Counted from the stretch's first letter, positions 32,951 to 45,494 are shown. The stretch is 64,000 nt of DNA from Fasciola hepatica (GCA_948099385.1 CANUEZ040000129.1:7942501-8006500); one strand, 5' to 3'. Numbers and translations are program-made. Notes: generated by a model from the letters alone, not told the origin.

Positions 32951-33654
32951 CATAACGCATGTAAACATCCAATGTTGCGCGACCAGTATTATAATGATAC
33001 GTAGCAATTATTCTGTTATTATCGCTGAAGCAAACTCATCGGCCACTTTCCAATGGAATAAACAGTACACGGTTGGACAGATCCAGAACACATTGGATTT
33101 GCATTTGTATTTATCCAGACATTTGCGTACTGACTTTCTCATTTCAGCGAAAAAATATTTACACTCGGCACCTCACCGAATCAACGGGATAAAAAACGAT
33201 TACAGATCAAAACTGCCAAGAAATTCTGCAGATACTTGTGCCCGGTTTGTGAGGATTCGAGCCAGATATGGAACGGAGGAGTTTTTAGATATGTTTGTAC
33301 TTGAGGGTATAGATCGAAAGGAGGAACGTATAGAAGCGAGAGAGTTGCATATGGATAGATCACTGAGTAAAGGTTAAGCGCTCTCGGCAAGGATTTCGTG
33401 AGCCAGCTTTCCACATGTGGATATGTCGGTTCTGAGCTATCAGCTGACGATGGTTTACTTGCCATCTTTCCCACCGGGTTTTTAAGAATACGACACAGAC
33501 GCTAGCGACAGATTGACACAGCAATTAGACAGCAGATTAATTCAACTGATGTTTACAATGTGAAACAACTTCTGAATTAAAAACCCCATATTCGATTTTC
33601 TAAGCTCGTTTCATGTTCAGTTGCTATAGGACCTGTTATTCTGCAGCGGGCTAC

Positions 33655-33799
33655 TTTCTCCAGTCCTAAATAACACAGAGAACGCTAGCTGGATCGATCC
33701 AGAGGCGGAACTTTATCAAACTCGAGTGTATTCGAATCCACGTGTGGGATTCCCACACCACTTATTGTATATATATATATATGTATATATATATACATA
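33655..33799 (+). repeat. SINE ending in a (TA)n tail, left arm
   Basis: A B box-like GTATTCGAATCCACG near 33730 follows CTAGCTGGATCGATCC, and the unit ends directly in a TA tract (33768-33799). The right-arm partner at about 44641-44790 has the same head and a longer pure TA tract. The TA tract may be the 3' tail of the SINE. Confidence 0.45.
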
Positions 33800-34122
33800 C
33801 ATAAATTCAACCCACTAGACCGTACGGTTGAACTTCGTATTTATTTCAAACGGTCAAATTGTGACAGGTCAAAAGCATTCTTTTTGTTTTTGGCTTCATT
33901 GAGGACTCATTCTCTACTTCACAGTTTTCAGAATAACCGTAATGATACTGAAAGTAATATGCACACAGACATATTTTGATGAATTGATGATTGCGTTGAA
34001 AATTCTGAAAGGTAGAGCGACATTTCTTCGTCAGTGGTGAGATTCAGTTAGGAGATCGTCATTCATGGTCATTGGCCAATATGTGTTACCTATGTGAGTT
34101 TATTTGTTCCCTTCCTCTACAG

Positions 34123-34191
34123 ATCCGTCGAAGGTCAATGGCACCGAGTTTGCTGGCCTTCCTAAACATATCCCTAAGGATGTCTTATTGT
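34123..34191 (+). pseudogene. Exon-like segment resembling a Slit-type LRR start
   Basis: A strong 3' splice signal (TTCCCTTCCTCTACAG) ends at 34122 and a consensus 5' splice site (GTAAGT) starts at 34192. The 69 bases between are a symmetric phase 1-1 exon. The middle frame gives PSKVNGTEFAGLPKHIPKDV, close to the phrase L-x-x-(L/I)P-x-x-(I/L)P-x-(D/E)-(V/T) that joins the N-terminal cap to the first repeat in Slit and related extracellular leucine-rich-repeat proteins, which guide axons and cells. No other exon of such a gene is recognised in the window, so it may be a lone exon of a gene reaching outside, or a transposed fragment. Confidence 0.35.
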
Positions 34192-34224
34192 GTAAGTATC
34201 CAAAGACTTGGAATGGAATAATAT

Positions 34225-34320
34225 AGCTTGTTATATTTTACCTCTTTGGATAGAGACCATGCGTGAGTTCGAATCCCGCTGGGGTCAACAAAATGCAGTA
34301 CTTCGGGTAAGGCAATATTC
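34225..34320 (+). repeat. tRNA-derived SINE, left only
   Basis: B box AGTTCGAATCCCGCTGGGGTCAAC near 34268, preceded by an A box-like TTTGGATAGAGACC. The same GTTCGAATCCCRCTGGGGTCAAC phrase occurs in the right-only insert at about 62172, so both belong to one SINE family that moved after the arms formed or was lost from one arm. Confidence 0.5.
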
Positions 34321-36596
34321 GTCAGATTTGATAGTACTTATTTGACAATCAATCTAGTAATATAAGAAGAATCGATTTACAGGTCACATTTAGCAAACCA
34401 GTTTTGGCGAACAATGTTTCCTTGTTGTTGGTGCCGAACTTTCATTCCGTAAATCGGATCACATATGAGACGTACGGTGATTTCTACCCTTGAACACTAC
34501 TTATGTTTGCAGCTCAGGTTGAGGAGTACGTAAAATCTCGGTGGCCCCGCCTCTCGTTCTCGTTGCAAACGTTTTACATTCATCATCATCGTCATCAGCC
34601 AAATCACCCAAATCACCTCATCCGAATCATCCCCATCGTCACTCAGGATGACGTCACCTGTTTACATCGATGGTATCACCTCAATGCTTTGTTGACATAA
34701 GCCTCCAGTGTGACGGTCAGCGTCAAAATACCATCGTACATTGTTTCCTCCGAGCATGATTCTGTTGAAAAACAGAATCACGTCCAATATTTCTTCATAC
34801 AAATGAAAACGATTGCTTCATCCTGATGGAAGAAGGGTCTGGCAGATGCAATCCACCTGCGAAGGCCGCTCACTAATCGATTAAAAATCGTCCTGGACTT
34901 CAACATTTTCTCCAGTTTGGATACAGATCCACATCTATGTTATGATACCTCAAATAAATGAACCATCTTTCAGGATATTGTCACATCCACAGACGGTCAC
35001 AATTACAAGAAATGAGATGTGGATCGGGATTTTCTTGAGGCATTTTCCTAATCAGAAAATACAACCAACATCCTAACTGGTGGCATTGCCTACTGCTCTT
35101 TTTCACTGTGGTTGTTCTATTTTGAGAATGTTTATCCTAAGAGCTTACTGAAACGTAAACCGACAGAGTAATCCGTGGTAGATACGCACAGTGCAATGAA
35201 TAAAAGTACATTCACCTTATTCGATCAGATTTATTAACACAGTTTATCATGTAAACGAGCACACTTCTGATGAAATTCATGTGCATTCTCTTTTTCTCCA
35301 TTATTCGGAAGCATTGTAATCATCGCATTCATCGGGAAGGACGACGGCGACTTTTGTTCGCTTATATTATGCTGGGAAACTGTTTTCATTCATGCTAAGT
35401 ATACGCACTGCCAAAAACAATCACTGCTTTTTTACGCTATCTTACCCTGCAATATCCCCTCGGTACAAATACGTTGTAGCAACCTTCCAACTAACATTAA
35501 CACGTTATTTAGTGATGCCTTTCAATTCGCCTGTTTTCAAAAAGATGAATGTGGATTTTTGTGCCGTATGTGGCGATCTTCAACCTAGCTCATTTGTCAA
35601 CCGTATCACTGTTTATCTGAACTCTAGCTGCTGAGCACGGTGACCATTTGATCTTTGCCCGTGCACGCTACACGCACACGTTTCCAATATACGCCAACCA
35701 CTCTCTCCCCACCGATAGTGTTCTCCTTCTCATGGATTGGGGGAAACATTGCTCCGTTGCTCGTGGTGGGGTAGTGTGCGGCACTTCTGTAACGGAGAAG
35801 TGGCCTACGCGCACTAGGAAGGACTAGCGAAACTGTGTAACAAACGAACAGCATGGTAAGGCTTAACCGACCTCACACATAATAGGCTGATGGTATATGT
35901 ACACTAGTTAATCTAAGCAACGAGGTGACTCTACGTATACGGTGAAGTCCTTCGACTGAGTTCATGACTGATAGGTCAATCTGAGTGTCCCATACAGGTT
36001 TGTGACCTAAAGTGTAAGATCATAATATTTAAACTTTCGAAACATGTACAAGAAAGATCTGTTCAGTTCATCGCCAATAATGCAGTCACCTAGAATGTAC
36101 ATGAGAAAACTTATCAGTTTCCGTGGCTCTCCATGTAACTCGGTCTCATCAAATCTTGCGAAATGAGACTGACAGAAAACAGTGATAAAAAAGAACACTT
36201 TGATATCATAGAGTTTTGGGTCTTAATTTTCTATTTAGGTCAGGGAACATAGTAGTGTATATACTGGTAGCAAATAGTATGCACATGGATGACCACAATT
36301 TCCTCGGAAGCTCGCTCTGCTCATTGAGTATTCATGTACCGATAACTCCCATGGGGAAAATGTCATACTGATGTTTCAGCGTAAGCAAGAAAATCAACTC
36401 AACGAAACGGGAATTAGCCAGTTATAGTCTGCCTACTTCCGTAGTTCAAAAGTACATTTCACCCATAAAACAACGACCAGATTGCCATTGATCCTTTGAA
36501 CGCAACACTTTATTGGTACTTGCTCCTCGTCGTATTTACCCTATTCACTGCAACCCAAAAAGACTTAATGGAACACAGCTTCTCTTCTACACGCAG

Positions 36597-36762
36597 AAAG
36601 AGTCAACTTACAACGTGTCACTTGCTGGATTATTGATAATAGATGCATCCAATCGAGATTGGCACATCATGCACGTACAAATCGCCACCGATGACGTTGA
36701 TGTCAGTATTCCACGTGAACTGTTCACCAAATATCACATGCGTCTTTGTCAAGGGCTCTCCG
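36597..36762 (+). other. Candidate exon in the near-identical inner arm
   Basis: An open stretch of 55 codons inside a longer open frame (36513-36884), preceded by CTTCTCTTCTACACGCAG, a good 3' splice signal, and followed by GTAGGA. It encodes mixed globular-looking sequence (KESTYNVSLAGLLIIDASN, RELFTKYHMRLCQGLSG). I recognise no family. The opposite strand is also open (36630-36977), which weakens the coding case. In the right-arm partner (42632-42797 minus) the only difference nearby turns the GT donor into GC. Confidence 0.2.
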
Positions 36763-38354
36763 GTAGGATGACATTTGTGTGCCCTCAAAGACGGAGGTTG
36801 TACTGTAATCATCTCCAAATTCTGAGTCCTTCGTACTACGCTTGCGCACAGATTTTCAGGATTCCTAACCGCACGTACGGATGACCCCCTGTCAGAGTAC
36901 AGTCCTCCCGTTGTCACAAAACATAATTTGGCTATAAATCCTAAGTGAATACTGTTCAAACAAGGCCATTGAGTCACTGCTAGTGAAGCCTTGCATCAAT
37001 GTGAATATATTTTAAGGTTGAAATCCCTACGGGCCCTAAAGCAATGGTGAGGCCTTTGAATAGCGTCTTTGTCCGCGGCTACTACCGTACTATCGTTTGT
37101 AATTTACTGAAAAATCCTGTCTTGTTGTTGTGGTCCCGCGGCTGAGCTAATTTTCAAGAATATCCAGGTCCTCCGTGTTTTCTTGTGCATATCAGCTAGT
37201 TTAATTTTAAAAAGCAACCAAGAATCGTATAAAAGGCTTGTTTTGGTATGTTTGTGTGCACTGGAGAAAGCGCCGTGCTGCCTGGGTGACTAATCTCAGA
37301 CAACATACTGTTTCTAAAGAGCCGTTACCGTCAGCATTATCCTCAGACGTTCAGTTCCTTTTTGAAAGGACTTACGAAAGCACACGGTATCATTGCGCAA
37401 CATGAATTTATCAATATTGGGGCAGTTCCGTTTCAGAAAAGTTGACTGTTTAAAGAAATTCATGATAATGTCATCCGTATGGATGGGTGGTTTGTCGTTC
37501 TCGAAGGAGATCGGCATGTGAACGCAGTACATGGTGGATAAGCAGTATTCAGGTTTATTGGTCGCTAGTTCAGAAAATCCTGTCAACCCTCATTTCAGTT
37601 CTATATGTTTGCGCTGCTATCCATCGTGAGCTAACTTTTCTAAGCTCTTTCCGGGTAATTCTGGAGTTCTCCGGTGTGCCGTGTTGTCTTCTTTTCGCGT
37701 ATGTCAGCGACCTGACTGTTCCTTCCCCGTCTCATCTACGCTGAGGAAGTTCTTCTTTGCCGAATTATTTCCTACACAGCTGACTTTAAAGTTCCCAGTA
37801 AAAATATAATACAAACAACATTTTGCCACCCGATCTGATTTAAAGCTCACCCCTCCCAGGTTCCTTGAGTTTATTTTCAGTCTTTCTCACTCAACTTTCC
37901 CTACAAATCCTGTTACAGTGAAATCCAAATCCTCGACCAAATCTAATTCCGTCTAGTATCCGGGCTTTAGCGTAGAAGCCAACCTGCGATGGGCATCTAA
38001 CATGCAGTACTATGCCAGTGACTTGCAACGTCTATCATTTCAAATAAGAAAACTGATATACTTTCAAACAACACCAACGAATGCTTCGAAATTTGTTCAT
38101 CAATGTGCTCTTCCAGCTTTCTTGCAGTGTTCACCTCTAATTTAGCCAGGCCTTTCGAAACAAGACTTCATGACCCTTTGCCGCGAAGTTGTAATCATTA
38201 GTAGCATTTCACCCCTTCCTTTTGATTTGCTTCGAACCGAACTTATGATCCGGTCTATTGCATCAGTAAATCTTGACTCATCAGTTTGTCGTCATCACTG
38301 AAGTTCGACACCCTTCTTCCGGAAGAACAATATGTGAGAACTCTTCTCTGTCCC

Positions 38355-40994
38355 GTATGTCGCGTATCTTGGCAGCAACGTCACTAGGAGGGGGAGGGGG
38401 GGGAGCCGATAGTCCACAAGTAACGGGAACGCTCGCTTGTGATTCTATGGGGTTAAAACTCTGCTTCTAACATATGAAACCAGAGTTGAGGTTCATCAAT
38501 GAAAAACTCAGGGACGGCTAGGTAGACTTTCAAAACGGACGGTTTCGCATCAGACTTGCGGTCGTTGCTAGCCATAAGTGCAATGGTATATCAAATGTGA
38601 AACAATATATATAGATCAATTCATCAACGGTTAGACACTTATAATATCGATAATAGGAAAATATTAAAGGAGTATGGTAGCAGAAATCGGGATTTACCGT
38701 TTATATATCGGAGACATGTATATGTGTAAACGAATAAGTGTGATTGAAGAACTTACAAGTGTCCTTGGTAGAATGAATTTGTAGTTCGGGCTCATCAGTT
38801 TAGGATTCTCCTAAGTTAAGTCAGGACCTGCTCCTGCATATTCTATAGCCCCCGGTCCTCGGTTCGTGACACGTTAGCGAATATACTGGGCAGCGCGCAA
38901 AAGAGCAGAACTCAAAACGCTGAAGCGGGTCAACGTGTATACTGGAGGAGCGCAACGGCGTGCAGACGGTGTACACAGGCGGAGCAAGTGGCGCCACCGA
39001 ATTCGGTAATTGTTCAAATAAGCAAATTTGTTAGTCTTTGTAATCGTGTGTTGTATCGGTAGCACTAAATAAGCCCAAGCGGTGCCGATGTTTTTCAGTG
39101 GAACTGCCCATCATATGCCCAGAGCATACCTCTCTGGGGCCCAGCTGGGCTCCACTTAGGCGGGCTGCTTAGGATAACAGTGTGGGAATGTGAAATCCAT
39201 TCAGACGTCTTGCTTTCATTTTGATTGGTACTATTACATCTTACAAAGCAGTATACCCACCAGTTCTATACATCTTTTCATCAGCTCTACGGAGCCTCAT
39301 TTTGCGGGGGGAAGAGGACCTTTAGGGTCGAATGTGGTTGGTTCTGAATTGGCAGCACAAAACACAATCAACTTAAGGCCGCCGGATAGGTGGTCGCAGT
39401 ATTTGAACGCATCCTGAAAAGGAAATACGGAAAGAATGGAGAAGTCATCAAATGCTCTAAGCTTGGCATGATTGTCAGACGTGCATGGACTTTTGTTGAT
39501 AGTGTGCGAGGGGTGTAAATAAATGGGGAATGAGTTATTGTTGCAATATACCCTTGAATATGTAAGTAAAGTACAATGATCAGAAGTACACGAAGGGACA
39601 CACATTATGCACCGTGAACTAACTTACGTAGTAAAATAACACCGACTACGAAAGAACAGCAAAACTTTGTGGGGAAGTGAAAAAGGTTCAGGGAAAACAT
39701 CCCGGTTAAAAATGATAAATAAAATCTCTGGAAGACATCCATCATATACTTTATAATTCCAATCCATGAAAACAATTTTTTTAAGCAATTCATTCTCAAG
39801 CCTTTATACAGATTTCATTAGATGCTGATAAAACATGTAGTTGTCATTATCAAGATTCAGAAGTTTGGCCAATACTGAACAGGAGTGAAACTTGGTGAAA
39901 TGTTTGACATTGGCAGCGAACGAAATTTGTTCTGAGGGTAATTTATGGAGCAAATTGTTGCCCCTAGGAAACACCCTAAGACTGAATAATTTTGCAAATT
40001 GGTTGACTAAAAGCCGTCTTCTGGAAAGAGTGTAAAAATCACTCCCGGAGCACATTCGTATTATTTTGCAATATAAAGGTGATACTCTGAGTGAAATCTC
40101 AAACTGACAACTAGGGAGAAAAATTGAGGTTGCTGTCAATGCCGCCACATCACGTAGGGTGTTCCGAAGTACTCTTCTGATCCAAATTTAGAACGAGGAT
40201 AAATTGCTGGCACTGATTTTAACCATAGTTGCGTGCACTTTTAGATGTGGTAGTGACATCAAAAGGGATGACAGACATCCACTCGTAGGGAAGAGCATCG
40301 TTCATACTGGTTAAGCTAAGGAGATAACGGATCGATAAATGGGCCATATTAAAGTAAATGGTTGACTCCGGACATTGGATGAATGGGGACGGCTTCCAAA
40401 GTTGTGCATCGTGTAGCGCCAAACAAGTGCAAGGGTGTTCGGTTGCGCACCACAGAGACAGCCGAAGCAACCGGAATAAAATAGTTGACCTGTGACCTTT
40501 GCAATCACAGGCTTTTGGTCCAGGCATTCCAACTTCAGTGGCTTGCGATTGATAGGGACCAAATGAATCTATCGTTGTCACCCTAAATATGTAAGCTAGA
40601 TGAAACGACCGCATAACAAGGACAGAATGACTGTGACAACAAACCCCTGCCCATTATTGGGATTAAATAAATACAGTCCACTGAAACTGAAGACCAAATT
40701 AGATAGTTGGAACTACTGTCAAATAACTGCATGATATCACGAATGGGAGCATATGGAGCAATACATGCATTGACGAGGCCAATATTTATATTTGTATTTG
40801 AATGACAGACATTCACATGCAACATGCTTGCTTTTCTGTCGAAAGGGCTCCGACAGAACTGGAGTAAAATAAACAAAATATACGACAATGGTTGCTAAAG
40901 GTATACAAGAGTGAAGAAAAAGGAAACATCGACCAAATTTAGAAAGTAATTCCCTCTTTGTTCTTGTCCTTGTTGGTCAGTACTCGCACCACAT
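38355..40994. other. Spacer between the inverted arms
   Basis: 2.64 kb unique to the centre. It contains a G-rich run (38387-38403), a decayed LINE fragment on the minus strand (about 39870-40350, possibly to 40900) and otherwise unrecognised sequence. The left arm stops at ...TCTCTGTCCC (38354) and the right arm begins at GGGACAGAGA (40995). Confidence 0.85.
39870..40350 (-). pseudogene. Decayed LINE 3' end in the spacer
   Basis: On the minus strand a frame reads LSRRRLLVNQFAKLFSLRVF followed by GNNLLHKLPSE, which parallels the ending of CR1/jockey-type polyproteins (a basic K-x-R stretch, then N-x-F-(S/T)-x-R-V-hydrophobic-x-x-WN-x-LP). Upstream, NDALPYEWMSVIPF resembles the LPYEERL-x-x-L-x-LF phrase that comes before it. 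Frames are broken. The tryptophan of the usual WNxLP is G here. The catalytic part is not recognisable up to 40900. Confidence 0.45.
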
Positions 40995-41076
40995 GGGACA
41001 GAGAAGAGTTCTCACATATTGTTCTTCCGCAAGAAGGGTGTCGAACTTCAGTGAAGACGACAAACTGATGAGTCAC

Positions 41077-41121
41077 GATTTACTGAATGCGCTGGATCCT
41101 GCAATATCTTTTGGGCTGGAA
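41077..41121. other. 45-base right-only segment near the arm end
   Basis: Lies between TTTACTG and GATGCAATAG, which are adjacent in the left arm near 38266. It is the only sizeable difference within the otherwise almost identical inner arm. Confidence 0.8.
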
Positions 41122-44100
41122 CTACGCATGATGCAATAGACCGGATCATAAGTTCGGTTCGAAGCAAATCAAAAGGAAGGGGTGAAATGCTACTAATGAT
41201 TACAACTTCGCGGCAAAGGGTCATGAAGTCTTGTTTCGAAAGGCCTGGCTAAATTAGAGGTGAACACTGCAAGAAAGCTGGAAGAGCACATTGATGAACA
41301 AATTTCGAAGCATTCGTTGGTGTTGTTTGAAAGTATATCAGTTTTCTTATTTGAAATGATAGACGTTGCAAGTCACTGGCATAGTACTGCATGTTAGATG
41401 CCCATCGCAGGTTGGCTTCTACGCTAAAGCCCGGATACTAGACGGAATTAGATTTGGTCGAGGATTTGGATTTCACTGTAACAGGATTTGTAGGGAAAGT
41501 TGAGTGAGAAAGACTGAAAATAAACTCAAGGAACCTGGGAGGGGTGAGCTTTAAATCAGATCGGGTGGCAAAATGTTGTTTGTATTATATTTTTACTGGG
41601 AACTTTAAAGTCAGCTGTGTAGGAAATAATTCGGCAAAGAAGAACTTCCTCAGCGTAGATGAGACGGGGAAGGAACAGTCAGGTCGCTGACATACGCGAA
41701 AAGAAGACAACACGGCACACCGGAGAACTCCAGAATTACCCGGAAAGAGCTTAGAAAAGTTAGCTCACGATGGATAGCAGCGCAAACATATAGAACTGAA
41801 ATGAGGGTTGACAGGATTTTCTGAACTAGCGACCAATAAACCTGAATACTGCTTATCCACCATGTACTGCGTTCACATGCCGATCTCCTTCGAGAACGAC
41901 AAACCACCCATCCATACGGATGACATTATCATGAATTTCTTTAAACAGTCAACTTTTCTGAAACGGAACTGCCCCAATATTGATAAATTCATGTTGCGCA
42001 ATGATACCGTGTGCTTTCGTAAGTCCTTTCAAAAAGGAACTGAACGTCTGAGGATAATGCTGACGGTAACGGCTCTTTAGAAACAGTATGTTGTCTGAGA
42101 TTAGTCACCCAGGCAGCACGGCGCTTTCTCCAGTGCACACAAACATACCAAAACAAGCCTTTTATACGATTCTTGGTTGCTTTTTAAAATTAAACTAGCT
42201 GATATGCACAAGAAAACACGGAGGACCTGGATATTCTTGAAAATTAGCTCAGCCGCGGGACCACAACAACAAGACAGGATTTTTCAGTAAATTACAAACG
42301 ATAGTACGGTAGTAGCCGCGGACAAAGACGCTATTCAAAGGCCTCACCATTGCTTTAGGGCCCGTAGGGATTTCAACCTTAAAATATATTCACATTGATG
42401 CAAGGCTTCACTAGCAGTGACTCAATGGCCTTGTTTGAACAGTATTCACTTAGGATTTATAGCCAAATTATGTTTTGTGACAACGGGAGGACTGTACTCT
42501 GACAGGGGGTCATCCGTACGTGCGGTTAGGAATCCTGAAAATCTGTGCGCAAGCGTAGTACGAAGGACTCAGAATTTGGAGATGATTACAGTACAACCTC
42601 CGTCTTTGAGGGCACACAAATGTCATCCTGCCGGAGAGCCCTTGACAAAGACGCATGTGATATTTGGTGAACAGTTCACGTGGAATACTGACATCAACGT
42701 CATCGGTGGCGATTTGTACGTGCATGATGTGCCAATCTCGATTGGATGCATCTATTATCAATAATCCAGCAAGTGACACGTTGTAAGTTGACTCTTTCTG
42801 CGTGTAGAAGAGAAGCTGTGTTCCATTAAGTCTTTTTGGGTTGCAGTGAATAGGGTAAATACGACGAGGAGCAAGTACCAATAAAGTGTTGCGTTCAAAG
42901 GATCAATGGCAATCTGGTCGTTGTTTTATGGGTGAAATGTACTTTTGAACTACGGAAGTAGGCAGACTATAACTGGCTAATTCCCGTTTCGTTGAGTTGA
43001 TTTTCTTGCTTACGCTGAAACATCAGTATGACATTTTCCCCATGGGAGTTATCGGTACATGAATACTCAATGAGCAGAGCGAGCTTCCGAGGAAATTGTG
43101 GTCATCCATGTGCATACTATTTGCTACCAGTATATACACTACTATGTTCCCTGACCTAAATAGAAAATTAAGACCCAAAACTCTATGATATCAAAGTGTT
43201 CTTTTTTATCACTGTTTTCTGTCAGTCTCATTTCGCAAGATTTGATGAGACCGAGTTACATGGAGAGCCACGGAAACTGATAAGTTTTCTCATGTACATT
43301 CTAGGTGACTGCATTATTGGCGATGAACTGAACAGATCTTTCTTGTACATGTTTCGAAAGTTTAAATATTATGATCTTACACTTTAGGTCACAAACCTGT
43401 ATGGGACACTCAGATTGACCTATCAGTCATGAACTCAGTCGAAGGACTTCACCGTATACGTAGAGTCACCTCGTTGCTTAGATTAACTAGTGTACATATA
43501 CCATCAGCCTATTATGTGTGAGGTCGGTTAAGCCTTACCATGCTGTTCGTTTGTTACACAGTTTCGCTAGTCCTTCCTAGTGCGCGTAGGCCACTTCTCC
43601 GTTACAGAAGTGCCGCACACTACCCCACCACGAGCAACGGAGCAATGTTTCCCCCAATCCATGAGAAGGAGAACACTATCGGTGGGGAGAGAGTGGTTGG
43701 CGTATATTGGAAACGTGTGCGTGTAGCGTGCACGGGCAAAGATCAAATGGTCACCGTGCTCAGCAGCTAGAGTTCAGATAAACAGTGATACGGTTGACAA
43801 ATGAGCTAGGTTGAAGATCGCCACATACGGCACAAAAATCCACATTCATCTTTTTGAAAACAGGCGAATTGAAAGGCATCACTAAATAACGTGTTAATGT
43901 TAGTTGGAAGGTTGCTACAACGTATTTGTACCGAGGGGATATTGCAGGGTAAGATAGCGTAAAAAAGCAGTGATTGTTTTTGGCAGTGCGTATACTTAGC
44001 ATGAATGAAAACAGTTTCCCAGCATAATATAAGCGAACAAAAGTCGCCGTCGTCCTTCCCGATGATTCCGATGATTACAATGCTTCCGAATAATGGAGAA

Positions 44101-44637
44101 AAAGAGAATACACATGAATTTCATCAGAAGTGTGCTCGTTTACATGATAAACTGTGTTAATAAATCTGATCGAATAAGGTGAATGTACTTTTATTCATTG
44201 CACTGTGCGTATCTACCACGGATTACTCTGTCGGTTTACATTTCAGTAAGCTCTTAGTATAAACACTCTCAAAATAGAACAACCACAGTGAAAAAGAGCA
44301 GTAGGCAATGCCACCAGTTAGGATGTTGGTTGTATTTTCTGATTAGGAAAATACCTCAAGAAAATCCCGATCCACATCTCATTTCTTGAAATTGTGACTG
44401 TCTGTGGACGTGACAATATCCTGAAAGATGGTTCATTTATTTGAGGTATCATAACATAGATGTGGATCTGTATCCAAACTGGAGAAAATGTTGAAGTCCA
44501 GGACGATTTTTAATCGATTAGTGAGCGGCTTGGACAGGTGGATTGCATCTGCCAGACCCTTCTTCCATCATGATGCAGCAATCGTTTTCATTTGTATGAA
44601 GAAATATTGGACATGATTCTGTTTTTCAAAGGAATCA

Positions 44638-44640
<3 letters not shown>

Positions 44641-44682
<42 letters not shown>
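44641..44682. repeat. (TA)n microsatellite, inner right arm
   Basis: 21 uninterrupted AT units; the left-arm partner (33768-33799) is shorter and interrupted. It adjoins the SINE head at about 44690-44790 and marks the point where the arms diverge. Confidence 0.9.
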
Positions 44683-44685
<3 letters not shown>

Positions 44686-45494
44686 GTGTGATAATCCCAT
44701 ACGTGGATTCGAATACACTCGAGTTTGATAGAGTTTCACCTCTTAATCGATCCAGCTAGCGTTCTCTGTGTTATTTAGACCTGTAGAAAGTAGCCCGCTG
44801 CAGAATAACTGGTCCTATAGCAACTGAACATGAAACGAGCTTAGAAAATCGAATATGGGGTTTTTAATTCAGAAGTTGTTTCACATTGTAAACATCAGTT
44901 GAACTAATCTGCTGTCTAATTACTGTGTCAATCTGTCGCTGGCGTCTGTGTCGTATTCTTAAAAACCCGGTGGGAGAGATTGGGAAGCAAACCATTGTCA
45001 GCTGATAGCTCAGAACCGACATATCCACATGTGGAAAGCTGGCTCACGAAATCCTTGCAGAGAGCACTTAACCTTTACTCAGTGATCTATCCATATGCAA
45101 CTCTCTCGCTTCTACACCTTCCTCCTTTCGATCCATACCCTCAAGTATAAACATATCTAAAAACTCCTCCGTTCCATATCTGGCTCGAATCCTCACAAAC
45201 TGGGCACAAGTATTGGCAGAATTTCTTGGCAGTTTGATCTGTAATCGTTTTTTTATCCCGTTGATTCGGTGAGGTGCCGAGTGTAAATATTTTTTCGCTG
45301 AAATGAGAAAGTCAGTACGCAAATGTCTGGATAAATACAAATGCAAATCCAATGTGTTCTGGATCTGTCCAACCGTGTACTGTTTATTCCATTGGAAAGT
45401 GGCCGATGAGTTTACTTCAGCGATAATAACAGAATAATTACTATGTACCATTATAATGCTGGTTGCGCAACATTGGATGTTTACATGCGTAATG

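Larger units (their letters stand above)
33800..34755. other. Left-only 0.95-kb stretch beside a TA tract
   Basis: The right arm goes directly from its TA tract (44641) to ATCATGATTC...AAAACAG, whereas the left arm carries about 0.95 kb here. It contains an exon-like segment (34123-34191), a SINE head (34225-34320) and a CAT/CATCAC-rich stretch near 34580-34620. No terminal inverted repeats are visible, so this could be a left insertion or a right deletion. Confidence 0.6.
9345..38354 (+). repeat. Left arm of giant inverted duplication
   Basis: Pairs in reverse complement with 64000 down to 40995. The sum of paired coordinates is stable in blocks: 73345 at the outer end, 72583 near 11.0 kb, 72566 near 12.1 kb, 72264 near 13 kb, about 73935 at 15.7-17 kb, 73675 at 19.2 kb, 73351 at 19.9-21.5 kb, 73211 at 22.5 kb, 78445 at 29-33.4 kb, 79394 at 35.4-38.2 kb and 79349 at the inner end. 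Each step marks an arm-specific insertion or deletion. Inner blocks are nearly identical (one mismatch seen over 36513-36884), while blocks such as 21000-21170 differ at about one base in ten. A 45-base indel lies near 38266. Confidence 0.95.

Noticed and set aside
36630..36977. 115-codon minus-strand frame as a gene
   Set aside because: It overlaps another open frame on the plus strand and shows no recognisable motif; its conservation in the other arm follows from near-perfect DNA identity.
38260..38300. Hammerhead ribozyme core (CTGATGAGTC on the minus strand), as found in Penelope elements and schistosome SINEs
   Set aside because: The conserved GAAA partner strand and a suitable cleavage stem are not present at the required spacing.
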